Shown here in pieces: positions 11,799-23,245 of a DNA stretch of 64,000 nucleotides. The translations under genes and the position numbers were made by a program. Below the pieces are notes generated by a model, which was given only the letters and a program-made list of their open reading frames with translations, made no database searches and was not told where the DNA came from. The stretch is from Camillea tinctor. Taxonomy: Eukaryota > Ascomycota > Sordariomycetes > Xylariales > Xylariaceae. The number at the start of each line of letters is the position of its first letter. Position 1 is the stretch's first letter. The DNA lies in assembly GCA_022578605.1 (NCBI GenBank), contig MU394106.1, positions 190,310-254,309 on the forward strand, in the 5' to 3' direction.

Positions 11799-13559
11799 GT
11801 AGAACATACTCGATACCTGGAAACCAACGCCAGCCCGTGTAGAAGTTGTTGTTTCTGGGCCGGAATATTTCGTTGGAAATTTTGGTGAGCATGGATGCTT
11901 ATGACAGATTTACTATCACTTAGTTTACCTGGGCATTCTGTATCCAAAGTGATCCAGTTCAATGGTGGTTGGTATTCTTTTTTTCTTTTTTTTGCTAGCG
12001 CCAGGTTGGAGGCTACTGTTAAAGGGGAGGACTATCTCAATCTGGTGTTAGGTCTCGATACCCGTTTTTTAGGAACACCGTTGGTGGAAGGGAGAAGGGA
12101 AATGATATTTCTCTAAGATAATTATTTAGTTGTTCCAGTGTTACCCTAACGAATGCTCATAATAATGTTTCATCGTTCATCTATTCACCTATGCTTTTGA
12201 AAAGAAGCCTGGTTATTTAGAATTATCCTGCATACCAAATATGGGTTTAGGGGGTTCAACTGCCAGAAGAAAATCTCTTAAGTGGGATCTTTCAGACTTT
12301 CGTAAGCCAGTGGTACAAGCGCCTTTTATAATAAAGCATTATAGGACTGTTCAATGGCCATGACACAATAAAATCTATCCCACTGGGTGCATATGACTTC
12401 TAGATAACTATATGGGCGACAATGACGACCAATGTCGTGCTCATAACCATGGAGAATCACTATATTGTAGGGGGGGGGGGAACAATGCTGTCATATGAGA
12501 GGAGCGCAAATATGCGGGTCCCGAACCAGCACAACATGACTTCCTATAATATTATGATCACACAGACACACTGAGTCCCTGGAGATTTCAATAAATAGCA
12601 ACATCCCGTGTTTCGAACTGGTCGCGAAAGGGGAATAACGCTCTTCACAAACAACTTCCGACGCCCCTAAGCCTGGCTACATCTATGGACTTAGACTAGG
12701 GGGGTTGAACTTCAGGTTGACTTCGGAGTTTGAATCAGTTTGTTTAATTCATACTTCTCTAAGCAGGCGTTGACCCTATCCTTGCCACAATTGTAAGGTT
12801 GTAATGATCTAACCTAGGGGTTATGTGAGTCTTCCTAATGTAAATGGTGGTAATCACTCCTAGGCTATTGATACGTGTGCTTGAGGCTGTAACCCTTACT
12901 CATGCCTGTCATGGTCTCGACGCTGTGGTCCTCCACAGTCTACCTATGTCGTGCAAGGATCGTACTTGAGAGGTTCTCGTTGCTCACTTATTGGCTTGTC
13001 CGCCGCTGTTAATCAATATACATGTACAATAAAAGTATAAATGGCATATATGATGCTCACCTGCAATAATGATAAATGACATAGCTTCCTATTTTAGTGG
13101 CGTAAGACGATCTTGCAGACTGACAAGGAGATGTAGTATGTTAGACTAACTATTTATGTACTTTTATAGATGCATAAAAAACCTCGGATTATATAGGCTA
13201 TGTGGGTTAATACAAAAGGTCACATACCCCCCGTCCTTCACGAACCCCTTGTTATTTCGATTCCCTTAAGTTTCTTGAAAGTTCAGAATTATGTCTTCTT
13301 GATTCATAAAAGACGCCATGAAGCTCCATTTACCAATGATATTAGCCTCGATCCTTCGTATTTCGCTTTCACAGACAACAGGCTTGGATCCTATAACTAA
13401 TTTCTGTAGGTGAGTTATGGGACCATAGAAAGATGTAGTACGATGATACACCTAGAGCTCGCTTCTCTTCCATTTCCACATTCTTCGACACTAGAAACTT
13501 CCCCGTGTCCTCGAGGCAACATTGATGTTGAGTGTACCAAGTCAACGGTATCATCAGAG
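11799..13559. other. Intergenic, no intact gene
   Basis: Holds the 3' flank of the CSC1-like gene and, at its right end, the presumed lost 5' part of the kelch pseudogene. A G homopolymer of about 13 lies near 12469-12481. Frames are short and AT-biased. I see no recognisable protein in 11900-13400. Confidence 0.5.
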
Positions 13560-14930
13560 CCAGATCAAAAATGGCATTCTATTCATCGATGGACGGCGCG
13601 CCTCCTTTTCGGAAAGAGCACCATATAGCGATATAAGTGTATATAATTTTTTAGAAATCAAGGTAATAATGTAGATTGATATCCTACTGGATACGTGGTC
13701 ATAGCCTGAAAATTACGATGATAGGTTCAATTATACAGGTCCAATAACTTTAGGAATTAGTAAGTAACAATTACTCCCTCCCCTAATGCTTATTTCACGA
13801 TGATTACGATCTGAGCTGATGATGACAGGTAATTATGTCGTCGCGATCAACATGAGCACCTCGTGGGACTGGAAGTCCAATATCAGAGAAGTGATCATAA
13901 ACAAAACACCTACCCTAGGAACATCAAACCACATCCCTATAGTAGGATCGGGAGCTCTTTTTCATGGGTTGCCAGACGATCCGCAGATATTTTTTCTATG
14001 GAGGCGTCACATCAAACATCAACACCTCCTTCGCTGGTTGGCAAGAGCCCACAACAAACGAGTACACGTTGTATGACTTTAAACCCAAAATATGGGATCT
14101 TAGACTAATTGCCATTTCACAGATGGGGCTTCGATACCGAAACGCACGATTGGATTCAATATAGTATTTCTTATGACGCACCCCAAAGGCCAAGTTAGGG
14201 GGCCTATACAGAGATACCAGAACGCGGATTAGCCTTCTATCTTAACGGTTTAATCACGAACATGTCCTCCACATCCACTAGGAATGCCAATATTTCATCT
14301 GAGAATCTGGGAGGGATGGTGGTCCTTAATCTTCAGAACCAAACTGTACTGCTACCAACATTGAGGAGGTTGAGTAACTCTGAACTTTTATTTTACAGGC
14401 TACGAACATATCTACCGATACTATCAACGATGAAAACCCGAGAATCCGTGAAGGTATGGTTTTCATACCTCAAATAGGGGACATAGGAGTACTACTATCA
14501 TTAGGTGGAGCAACAGGGATTGGAAGTTCTCTGCAGCCAGGTATTTTAGATATTAAATGCATTAGCTAGACTGTGATCACAGCTAATAATTAGTCTAGTC
14601 ATGGTGAAGAGTATAAATATCTTTGACGTCAGCTCCCTCACCAATCCAGAATCTAACGGCTTATGGTACACACAAACACTAATGGGAGACACACCGAAGC
14701 CCCGTGTTGATTTCTGTGTGGTCGTCATCGCCGCCCCTGATAACTCTAGCTTTAATATTTACTTGTATGGAGGTAAGCTGCCTCGCTGCCTACGTATGCA
14801 ACTAGTATTTAATAATTGGGACTAGGATGGGATCCTTCTTGAACGACGTATCATAGCGATGTCTGGGTTCTAAGCATTCCATCATTTATTTGGATTCAGG
14901 CAAGGTTTAACTACGTCCAATCAGCCTAAG
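13560..14930 (+). pseudogene. Decayed kelch-domain protein gene with retained introns
   Basis: Pieces of a fungal kelch protein follow in order on the plus strand: NGILFIDG (about 13571); NYVVAINMSTSWDW (about 13831); QIFF followed one frame later by YGGVTSNINTSFAGWQEPTT; AYTEIPERGLAFYLNGLITN; GDIGVLLSLGGATGIGSSLQ; SLTNPESNGLWYTQT with FCVVVIAAPDNSSFNIYLYGG; and SDVWVLSIPSFIWIQ. Two GT-AG introns still splice in frame (about 14348-14398 and 14542-14599). The gene is broken by one extra T in a T run near 13990, a TAG near 14195 and a TGA near 14838. Further degraded similarity may reach 15400. Recent inactivation is likely, since blades are still clear. An assembly error could explain the T-run shift but not both stops. 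It belongs to a different kelch subfamily from the gene at the left edge. Confidence 0.7.
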
Positions 14931-16293
14931 AATCATGCTGAGCTATTTATTAAGAAAGGAACTTAAATTTATCTACTGACATTTCATTGTCAATACTACT
15001 AAAAGCAATAATATATACCATGCACCTGCATAGAGTCACAGCAGAAACAGTCCATTTTATGAACTGACCCAATAACCTCTTCAAACACTCACTTTTCTAG
15101 AAAGTATGTGGCGTGTGAACTGCATTTGCTAGACCATTTCTCTCGTTCCAACACCGTCTTAATCATTCAGGCAATATCGTCGTTGTAGTGTGAATCATTT
15201 CCATAACCACCAGATTCTCTGGACCGACGACTTTAAATGCTATGATGACGCTTGAGTGTACATCCAATATCATTGCTTGGCGTGAGCGACTAGTTGCACA
15301 TAGCTGGGAGTATGGCACTTTGGCGGAGATACTCCCGGGGTGTTTTAATCCATACATCTCGGTATTTAGTAATGAGACCTTTTCAGATGGCAAGGTTCTT
15401 GTTCAGCAGGTCGACCAGGTTCGATCATTATCGTATTGCCAAACCTCATATTCGAACCAATTTAACTATTTTAATCGATGGTAATGATACGCAGCTATGT
15501 ATAGCCGATAGTGATGATAGGGTAGCGAGCATGTGCATTCGTTGAACACCGATACCTACATACCTCTTACCTACCTACCTTACCGCTAAATCTCAAGTTT
15601 GGTGCAGGGGGTCTTCACCTAACCAACGAAAGAAAAATAGTCAGAGTGGTAGGGGGTTATTGTCCAACAGGATATTTCTGGTGTTGAGATTGTGTCACTA
15701 TGAATACTAAATACTAATTCTATAAACAGGTGGTGTTGGCGATCCTGCTTCTCTGGTAGTGTCTGCTGTTGGGGTTGAATCTTAATTGCTGTCTTCAGGG
15801 GGTTTGAGTATCGAAAAAAGCAATATATCAAGATACATAGCCATCTCGATATACTACCTAAATAGAGTAATATGTACTCAGTTCAATAAATGTCTAAGTT
15901 TGGTAATTACTAGATTGTGCCTAGGTTAGGTAGTCTAGGTATTTAACTCACCAATTAGATGGGGCTTAGACACATACAATAGGTTACATACATGAGGTAG
16001 GTATATAGTCACGATGATTTATATACTAGCATTGGCATCTATTATTATTATTTTCGGTTAGTCAGCTACGCCCTGTACGCGACATTATCGGGGTGATAAC
16101 CTGATCCTGCGTGTGGGTTAGATATTCATATCTTCACTCACTCAAAAATCATGCATATAGACAGTATCCAAACCCCACCTCAGGTTCACTATCAAATATA
16201 GTCTCTTCAACCTTTTAAGTCTTCAACTATTCGGTTGATATCCATAGTTGATATTTGATTCTACTGAGATTCTAATTCTACAAAAGTATCAGT
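14931..16293. other. Intergenic; possible tail of the kelch pseudogene, then promoter
   Basis: The first 500 bases may hold further eroded kelch exons: a stretch reading AHSWEYGTLAE near 15294-15327 is suggestive but not decisive. From 15550 onward there is only AT-rich DNA with CTAGGTTAGGTAG-type words near 15920-15945. The last ~250 bases form the promoter and leader of the hydrolase gene. Confidence 0.4.
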
Positions 16294-17202
16294 ATGAACA
16301 ACATGGCAGAGCTTAAGACGGCCAAAACCCCACTCCTCGAAATCAAATACTATGAATACGGAACACCGACTGGGTGGCCAGTCGTTCTCTCTCATGGCTT
16401 TCCTTACGATGTTCACGCTTTTGATGATGCAGTTCCACATCTAGTCTCGCAAGGCGCTCGAGTTATAGTCCCGTACCTAAGAGGCTTCGGACCCACACGC
16501 TTCCTCTCACCAAATACCATGCGAACCGGCCAACAAGCAGCACTTGGATCAGACTTGATATCTCTGCTCGACTCACTGGGTATAGAGAAGGCGATTGTTG
16601 CAGGCTTTGACTGGGGAGGAGTGGCGTCATGCGTCGCCGCTGCTCTTTGGCCTGAGAGAATCGATGGGCTCGTGAGCTATGCTGGTTACGACATTGTAGG
16701 TGTAGCAGCACAGAGGGAACCATGCCATCCAAGCCTAGAAAGCGTCATGTGGTATCAACACCTATTTCAGAGCGAGAGAGGAAGGAAGTGCCTAGCGCAA
16801 GATCGTAGACAGCTCTGTAGACTGCTTTGGGAGCAATGGTCGCCGGGATGGACCTTTAGCGACGAGACTTACAACCGCACTTCCACTTCTTTCGATAACC
16901 CAGACTTTGTTGATATTGTCATCCACGCGTATAGGTTTTGCTTCGGAAACGAGCCCGGTGATCCGGAACTAGAAGCTTTGGAACAGAAATTGGCGGCGAA
17001 ACCCAAGATCACCGTGCCATGCATAACTTTAGATGGAAGTCAAGATCCCTTGAAGCCTGGTGGTTCGGATAGACACGCGGAATTCTTTGCAGCACGGCAT
17101 GAGCGAAGGGAGGTTGAAGTCGGACACGCATTTCCCTTTGAAGCACCGAGGGCATTCGCAGAAGCAATAGTCGATACACATCATTGGTCTGCTAGCTTCT
17201 AG
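16294..17202 (+). CDS. Alpha/beta hydrolase, epoxide-hydrolase-like
   Basis: A single exon of 302 aa. The oxyanion-loop motif HGFP is at residues 34-37. The nucleophile elbow reads GFDWGG, making Asp106 the predicted nucleophile; this fits epoxide hydrolases and haloalkane dehalogenases rather than serine esterases. Asp251 (GSQDPL) and His278 (EVGHAFPFEAP) complete the predicted triad. Lid tyrosines Tyr154 (MWYQHLF) and Tyr213 (HAYRFCFG) are where epoxide hydrolases place their ring-opening tyrosines. No signal peptide or membrane span is visible, so it is probably cytosolic. Met1 and Met4 are both usable starts. Substrate is unknown: fungal members act on xenobiotic or secondary-metabolite epoxides, and some are haloalkane dehalogenases. 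It stands alone, with a pseudogene upstream and NPC2 downstream. Confidence 0.88.
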   Translation: MNNMAELKTAKTPLLEIKYYEYGTPTGWPVVLSHGFPYDVHAFDDAVPHLVSQGARVIVPYLRGFGPTRFLSPNTMRTGQQAALGSDLISLLDSLGIEKAIVAGFDWGGVASCVAAALWPERIDGLVSYAGYDIVGVAAQREPCHPSLESVMWYQHLFQSERGRKCLAQDRRQLCRLLWEQWSPGWTFSDETYNRTSTSFDNPDFVDIVIHAYRFCFGNEPGDPELEALEQKLAAKPKITVPCITLDGSQDPLKPGGSDRHAEFFAARHERREVEVGHAFPFEAPRAFAEAIVDTHHWSASF

Positions 17203-18495
17203 ATCGGTGCACTTCCCCCTATTTCCTTGCTGAACAACTAGCATAATACCAATGAGGTTTATATTTGGAAATCAAGTTGTGATCTATCTCCCGGAAGTTT
17301 GTATTTCAAACGGAGCTTCATATCGTATTCATGATTCAGGAGTGTCACCTGGTGACTGAATATCAACCATCACTACATATGTAACTAGGTTGCTAAACCA
17401 ATGTGTGATTGTTGCTGTTTATTCAAGACATGGCAAGCATATATATAGCGTTAGGTTTTACTTCAAGGGGTCGAAGGTCATACAGAAGTGTTGCCCTCTA
17501 TCAAATTCGACGTCTGTCCACAGAAGTCTCCTGGAGGGATGAGCTAGGTCCTAGGATTATCTATACCAGCTATGCATGAGAAGTCTGATACGTTTCGACC
17601 TGTATTGTCCCTGCTCATCTGTATTCATCCTATTGTCAAGTCCTGGCCCCTTCATTTCTGATTGATAGCTGTGTCTGATGGAGGGGATTATTGATGTGAA
17701 CCAACCCCTCCCCCTTTTCTTACCAGGCTTTCATGTGTCTCTGTTAACATATACTGCACCCTGGATTTTCGTTGTACTGCTAACCTCAGCCTGCTCTCAT
17801 ATGTACCAAATCCAATGATAGTCACAATTAGGTTAGCATGAACCCCTGTTGATGTCGACTTGTGCTTTGATGTGTTTGAATGAGGAAGTAGTTTCGATAC
17901 TGATAGTGGACATGAAGCAGGTAGCCACTGCCAGTGCACAATATCCACCTAGTTACACCTGTAACCCAGCCTAGTAGTTCACTATCACATGACGCCTAAT
18001 TGTGCAATTGGTTGTGATGCTACCTAGTAGTGCAGTACGGAGTACACCGCATTGAAACTCAATTGGGCTTGGCACAAACCAACAGCTTACTACGTAGGCA
18101 CCTAGACCACTTGCAGCTTCCCTGTAATTTGTGGGCCAATTAGGAGGGAGCAAGCGCTTTTAGTCCCAGCAGTGTACATACCTACATTAGCACCGCATCT
18201 GGCTTGTCTGGTGACGTCCCACTTCAACTTTCGCCCTCGCCTCCCCCATTATATCCCCATTATATCCCCATTATCTCTGTAGACGGCCTCATTCCTTCTC
18301 ACCTATTTCTATCTACAACACAACCTTTTTTTTTCCCCTGCCGCCTTGATATTTAGTGCTTTGTGCATTCGCGGCATTTCCAATCGAACAATTCTTTTTT
18401 TCTTTTTCTTTTTTTTTGCCTTTTTCTTTCATACCATTTATCATATCTGTTTGTTTTATCGGATTGCTTCCTGCAGACCGCGAAAGAAAGCCATC
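17203..18495. other. Intergenic between hydrolase and NPC2
   Basis: No coding frame of interest. At 18244-18275 a 12-bp unit (CCCCATTATATC) is repeated nearly three times. The last 150 bases before the NPC2 ATG are strongly pyrimidine-rich with T runs (18326-18333, 18401-18416), typical of a fungal core promoter or leader. Confidence 0.6.
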
Positions 18496-19200
18496 ATGAG
18501 GTTCTCGACTGCTTGCGTGGGCGCCTTATCTGCTGGTCTGGTTTCGGCCGGTGGCTGGTTTGGCAGCTCACAGGATGTTATCGCCAACGATGCACAGAAG
18601 GTCCCGGGCGACTCGCCTCTGGTGTTCTGCGATAGCGACCACAGCAAGGACATCGTCACCATCGAGCATGTCGACTTGTTGCCAAACCCCCCTCAACCGT
18701 ACGTTTTCTCATCTCGTTTCCCCATCCCGCCTCCGTTCTTCTTGCCATCGTCATCGTCCCCCCTTCTACTCGATCCTAGCTAACCTTGACCACCTGTAAC
18801 ACCACAGTGGCGCCGAACTACTCATTAAAGCAACCGGAACCGTCCACGAGCCCGTCGTCGACGGTGCCTATGTGAACCTGATTGTTCGCTACGGCTTGAT
18901 CCGCCTTATCAGCACCAGAGCCGACCTGTGCGAGCAGATTGGAAATGTCGACTTGGAGTGTCCTATCGAGAAGGGTATTCTATCGGTGACCAAGTCGGTG
19001 GAGATCCCCAAGGAAGTCCCGCCCGTATGTCTCAAGAAACTCGATGCTGGCCGATTGCGGAGATGGAAGTTCTGACATGTTACTAGGGAAAATACACTGT
19101 TCACGCCGAGGTTGTCAACGCCGATGGCACGCCTATCACCTGCCTCGATGCCGAAGTTACGTTTGGTGGCAAGAGAAGTGAACTCGATACCGACCTATAG
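18496..19200 (+). CDS. NPC2: NPC2-type phosphatidylglycerol/phosphatidylinositol (sterol) transfer protein
   Basis: Three exons, 18496-18698, 18808-19024 and 19087-19200, give 177 aa, the usual fungal NPC2 length (about 170-180). A signal peptide covers roughly residues 1-18 (MRFSTACVGALSAGLVSAGG). The mature part is an ML (MD-2-related lipid recognition) beta-sandwich: LVFCDSDHSKDIVTIEHVDL, GAELLIKATGTV, LCEQIGNVDLECPIEKG, GKYTVHAEVVNADGTPITCL. Paired cysteines in FCDS, DLCEQ, LECPIE and ITCLD match the conserved disulfides. Family role: vacuolar/lysosomal lumen protein that passes sterols or phospholipids to NPC1-type membrane proteins. Intron phases are 2 and 0, and both are needed to restore the family sequence. 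Frames read through intron 1 are artefacts. Confidence 0.95.
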
Positions 19201-19793
19201 ATGCCAGCTATGGGCCTGGACTTGGACTTGAACGCGAACATGGGCTTCTCCGATGCCCACACTGGGGATGGATGCATGGGACCCGTTTGACAGATGCCAG
19301 GGTTTCTTTCTTCCACCCTACTTTTGTATTTGTACTATCCCGAGGGCGGCACATCAATTTGTGATTTCTTAATTTGACTTGGGTATGTTCGTCGATGGTC
19401 TAATAGTGGTGAAGCCGGAGACGGAGATGGAGATGCGGAGAAACGTTGAATTCAAACAATAACATCATTTGCATACACAATACATGAACCATTAAGACAG
19501 AATGATGCCCATGCTCCTTTTCCCGTGATGTCATCGGTTACCCCAAACTGCTCGGGTTTCGCATGGAATAGTTGAACGTTTCATTCCTCCAGGCCTGATG
19601 CAACGAAATCACGTTCACTCTCTTTCTGCCCCTGTTTCTATTATAGATCACCAACCGCACTCTTTTATCATGTTTAATTCTGTATTTCCATAAATCAGAG
19701 AATGGTATATATAGGCAATTCTAACCGAACCTAGACATGTATGCTTCATCCTCTGGCCTCGTTTTATTATTATTATCGCTTTTCTCCTATTCT
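19201..19793. other. Convergent 3' flank of NPC2 and VMA7
   Basis: Shared downstream region of two convergent genes. It contains AT-rich, poly(A)-signal-like sequence on both strands and no gene. Confidence 0.6.
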
Positions 19794-20601
19794 TTACTCG
19801 CCAAACAAGCGCCGCACCCGTCTCAGCACGCTGTCCTTCTCGGGGTCGTAAGGGTGCTCTTTGCTAGGGATCTCGAGCACGGTGGGGAACGCGGCTGTGT
19901 AAGTATCGATCCGGTGTCTGATCTTGTCGGCGACCTGGGTAGAGATGCAACTTGGTCAGTGTATGAAGTGGTTAGACTGCGAGGCGGATCCCAATAGGCC
20001 TCCACCCTCAACTGCTGTCTTTGCGCGCAGCAAAGGATAAGACAAGTGATCGGAGTTGGGAGGAGACGTTACTGACATGCTGGTTTATCAGCACAATGCC
20101 GATGTCCTTGCGCTGGGTGGTAAACGAGTCGAAGGCGGCCTCGATGGCGGAGGCTTCGGTTTTGTTGTCAACGACGAGGAAGTTCTTCTGCGAGTCGGGC
20201 GGGTTCGTTACGTGCTATAGGTGCCGTATTTCTCTCGTTAATCACGCCATATCCTATTATTATTTTGTCTGTCCCCTTTCCTCCTCCTCCTCTCCCCTCT
20301 ATCTACTCCTGTCCGTGGAAGGGTAAACTTCGTTAAGGGCCATCGATGATCTTGGATCTTTGCTACCCTCTCGTGGGACGTGGGGGAGGGAGAGAGAGGG
20401 GATGGGATATATGCTGCTGCTGGAGAGCTCGAAGGTTGACTTACGCCAATTCCTGCTAGTAGAAGTCCTGTTACCGAGTCCTAGAGAGTAAGCGGTGCGG
20501 TTAGCATTTCGAAATGAACAACAGCAAATCCGCATTATACATACCTCGTCTCCGATTACAGCCAGGAATTGCCTATCCTTATAGTCTGCGTGAGACGCCA
20601 T
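19794..20601 (-). CDS. VMA7: V-type proton ATPase subunit F
   Basis: Four minus-strand exons: 20545-20601, 20445-20480, 20077-20214 and 19794-19934, giving 123 aa (yeast Vma7 is 118). The joined protein reads FLAVIGDE / [12 protein letters not shown] / [15 protein letters not shown]...IVLINQH / [12 protein letters not shown] and ends [11 protein letters not shown]. These are the hallmarks of the F subunit: the N-terminal Rossmann-like fold and the IxLINQHxAxxIR helix. Subunit F is part of the central rotor stalk of V1 and couples ATP hydrolysis to proton pumping at vacuole, Golgi and endosome membranes. Introns 1 and 2 have GTATGT and GTAAGT donors. Intron 3 (19935-20076) must use GTCAGT to keep the conserved QHVAD frame. 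This and the tiny 36-nt exon 2 are why the gene does not show as one frame. Confidence 0.94.
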
Positions 20602-20880
20602 CGCAATTGGACTATATTATCCTTAGACCGAAATGAGGAGAGAATTTCCAGGTGATAATGGTAGTAAGTAGTATAGCAATAGAGAAGAGGTAGGTTGAAT
20701 AGGCAGTCTTATGTGTGTATGTATATGGTATTATAAGTTGAAGTGGGAAGCTTTACAAACTCGCCAACCTAGGTACAATGTATGCAGGTTATGTAACCTA
20801 TGTTACTGTACATACCAGGTTTACCGATGACTGATGACGACCTCAGACCGCCCTGCAGCACCTGTCTGCACCTCCCTTTA

Positions 20881-21136
20881 CCGCATAAAATCGGGAAACT
20901 GACTTTTTGACCCCCCACTTTTAATCACTGGAACCAGTCTTTTTATGTAGATCAACCAAAGATTTGGTATTTTTTATTGGAGAGTAACAGAAAACTGGGA
21001 TTACCTGTGCGAACCTTAACTTCTGGTTGGCTCCACCATATTACTTGTTGCTTTTCTTTGGTTGATCTACGTAGAAAAACGGGTTCCAGGGATTAAAAGT
21101 GGGGGGTCAAAAAGTCAGTTTCCTGATTTTATGCGG
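20881..21136. mobile_element. MITE, 256 bp, 81-bp terminal inverted repeats, TA target duplication
   Basis: Two arms, 20881-20961 and 21056-21136, are inverted copies of each other. I count 6 mismatches in 81 positions with no gap. The arms begin CCGCATAAAATC and end ATCAACCAAAG, leaving a centre of only 94 bp with no ORF. TA lies immediately outside each end (20879-20880 and 21137-21138), which fits a TA target-site duplication of the Tc1/mariner type. The high arm identity suggests a fairly recent insertion or fold-back copy. It sits between the divergent promoters of VMA7 and NUR1 and could form a strong hairpin. The autonomous partner is not in the window. Confidence 0.88.
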
Positions 21137-21744
21137 TAGGGCAAGGTTTCAAGGCTACTAGTAACGTTAGTGTACTATGTAGTATATAGTAGTGTACAAA
21201 CCCCGCTATTTCCAGATAAGACACCTCTTTTACCCTACTTAACCCACCCAATCGGTTAGTGCCAGGTTCGCTATACCCGACTAGGTACTTAATCCACGCA
21301 AACTGGAGCTCCCCTTGTCGCCGCTGCGAAACCCGCTGCAAAACCCGCGCTTTGTCAATAGCAACGAACCTAAATTTATTAGTGTAGTACGGATAATTTT
21401 GCTTTATCCTATTTTCATCTTTATCTTTATTTTTCTTCTTCTTCTTCTTCTTCTTCACATCCGACTTTGCCTTATTGTCTTTATCATACCAGCAGAACCT
21501 CCTGATAACACCAGCTTGTAACCCAGCCAGGGACATTTCGGAGCCTTGATCACGGCGCAAAAACGGGCGAACACAGGAACTAGGTTATATCAAAAGAGGC
21601 GGATCATTTTTGGGAAGACGGCCGAAAAGATAAAAAGAAAAAGAAATCTTAACATCACACATGTGACGAGCGACTGCATCTCGCCATCTGTCCTATCTGG
21701 GAAAGAAACAAAAGACAAATCACGAAAAGGGGGAAAAGGAGAAT
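21137..21744. other. Upstream region of NUR1
   Basis: Contains a T/C-rich tract of CTT repeats (21435-21457), typical of a promoter or leader, and no gene. The minus-strand frame over 21129-21560 is low complexity, built on the lysine translation of that tract. Confidence 0.6.
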
Positions 21745-23245
21745 ATGCCGCCACGGCTCGTACGTCGGAGACCGCTCATGGAGCGCGTCAAGTCGATGCT
21801 CAACCCCATGGACTTTCTGTTGTGGCTTTCGGAGGAGATCGAGACGCGTGACTGGAACTCCAAGGTCGTCGGTACCCAACTAGGCCTGGCCATGAACTTC
21901 GCTTTTCTGCTCGCGAGAGCCAATAGTAGCAGCTCGAGCGCCGCGGATCCCGTGTTCGATGAGGGCGCCCCTTCGGGATGGTTCACCTTCTTTGTAAGTC
22001 ATTGCTGCCATGGCCCTGATGGTAGAAGGGAAAAGCTAGTTGCTAATTCATTGGGGCTTGTAGATCAGCACCTTGGTCTGGTTCCTGCTCAGCTTCTCCG
22101 GAATCAACGCGTATTACACCATGAACCGATCCCGTCACTACCGACTCTTCGAGGCCGATGTCGAGAAGAAGCCGCAAACCCCTTCGGCCCGTCGCGTCCG
22201 CGTCCAGTCATCTCCTGTATCGTCCTCGCCGCTACGGTTTATAGCAAACGTGATGAGCAGCGAGAGCGCTGAGTCTAGGGCGCATCCCGACAAGACCCGG
22301 GATGTCTGGGAGGTATCGATATGGGACCCTTTACCCATCTCGCTACGCATCTTTTGTCTGTTTAGTCCCGGTCATATTCTCGTGTATATGCTATTCCTGC
22401 CACTCGCGCCTCTTGATGCCAGACCGAGCATCACTGTGTTTAACTGCATTGTCCTACAAGTCATCCTCTCAGGGCAACTTATGCTATTCCAATCTCGATT
22501 CACCCAGCAGAACAAGGACACGGCTATTATCCAGAAGGAGGTCATGCACGAATACGATACCAAGTTTGTCCACCCTCGTCTGTACCCGACTGTCAGGGAT
22601 GCAAGCACGCAATGTTCTCTAGACGAATCTACCGTCGTTGAGGAATCTGTCCAAGTCGGCACGCCCACTGTTCAGCTTCGACGAGGCTTCGAAACCCGCC
22701 CGAACCCTAACTACACAAGGCATATCGACCCTGATCACACTGGCTCGGCGCATATGAACAAGGTTATGAGCTCTGGACTCTTCACCCCCCCAGCAGCACA
22801 AAGATACTCGGAACCATTTGGCAGTGACATGAGAAGCCGCGCGTTATCGAATCGAAGCCCTAGGAAGAGCGGAGCAGGACCGTCGCTTTTCAACCCATCG
22901 TCAAACCGAGTCGTCTCCAGTTCGACATCTACCTCAACTTCAACCTCGACTAACCAGGGCAACGGAGGCTACCTTGGTGTGTTTAATCATCCTAATTCGC
23001 CATTGAAAAAGGCACCTAGTCTTAATGAACTCCAGTTTAGATCGCCACGCACCAATGGCGAGATGGCCCAACTCGAGCAATATCAATCCTACAAGGGGAT
23101 GGAACGGATGGACGGGAGCACAAGCCCGGTGAAAGCCTCGCGGAAAAGCGTTGGAGGGAGTGGAACCCCCTTGAGCGGCCGGACAGCAAACCCGTACATA
23201 CGGCCCCAGCCTTCTTATGAGAGATATCCTTCCATGTTCCAGTAA
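21745..23245 (+). CDS. NUR1: Nuclear rim protein NUR1 (Nur1/Mug154, DUF2418)
   Basis: Two exons, 21745-21993 and 22064-23245 (476 aa), are joined by a 70-nt GTAAGT...TAG intron. The N-terminus has the family block NPMDFLLWLSEEIETRDWNS. Hydrophobic segments follow at about residues 80-100 (FFISTLVWFLLSFSGINAYY) and 170-225 (PISLRIFCLFSPGHILVYML, then FNCIVLQVILSGQLMLFQSR). The C-terminal half is serine/proline-rich, polar and probably disordered (repeated STSTSTST, RSPRKSG). In yeast Nur1 pairs with Heh1/Src1 as the CLIP complex at the inner nuclear membrane, tethers rDNA and heterochromatin, and is regulated by phosphorylation. The long Ser-Pro-rich tail here is compatible with such regulation (inference). 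A MITE lies about 600 bp upstream. Confidence 0.88.

Noticed and set aside
18346..18783. 145-aa frame through NPC2 exon 1
   Set aside because: The N-terminal extension is 5' leader and the C-terminal part reads through intron 1.
21129..21560. 143-aa minus frame with a lysine run
   Set aside because: Translation of a CTT/TTC promoter tract partly overlapping the MITE.
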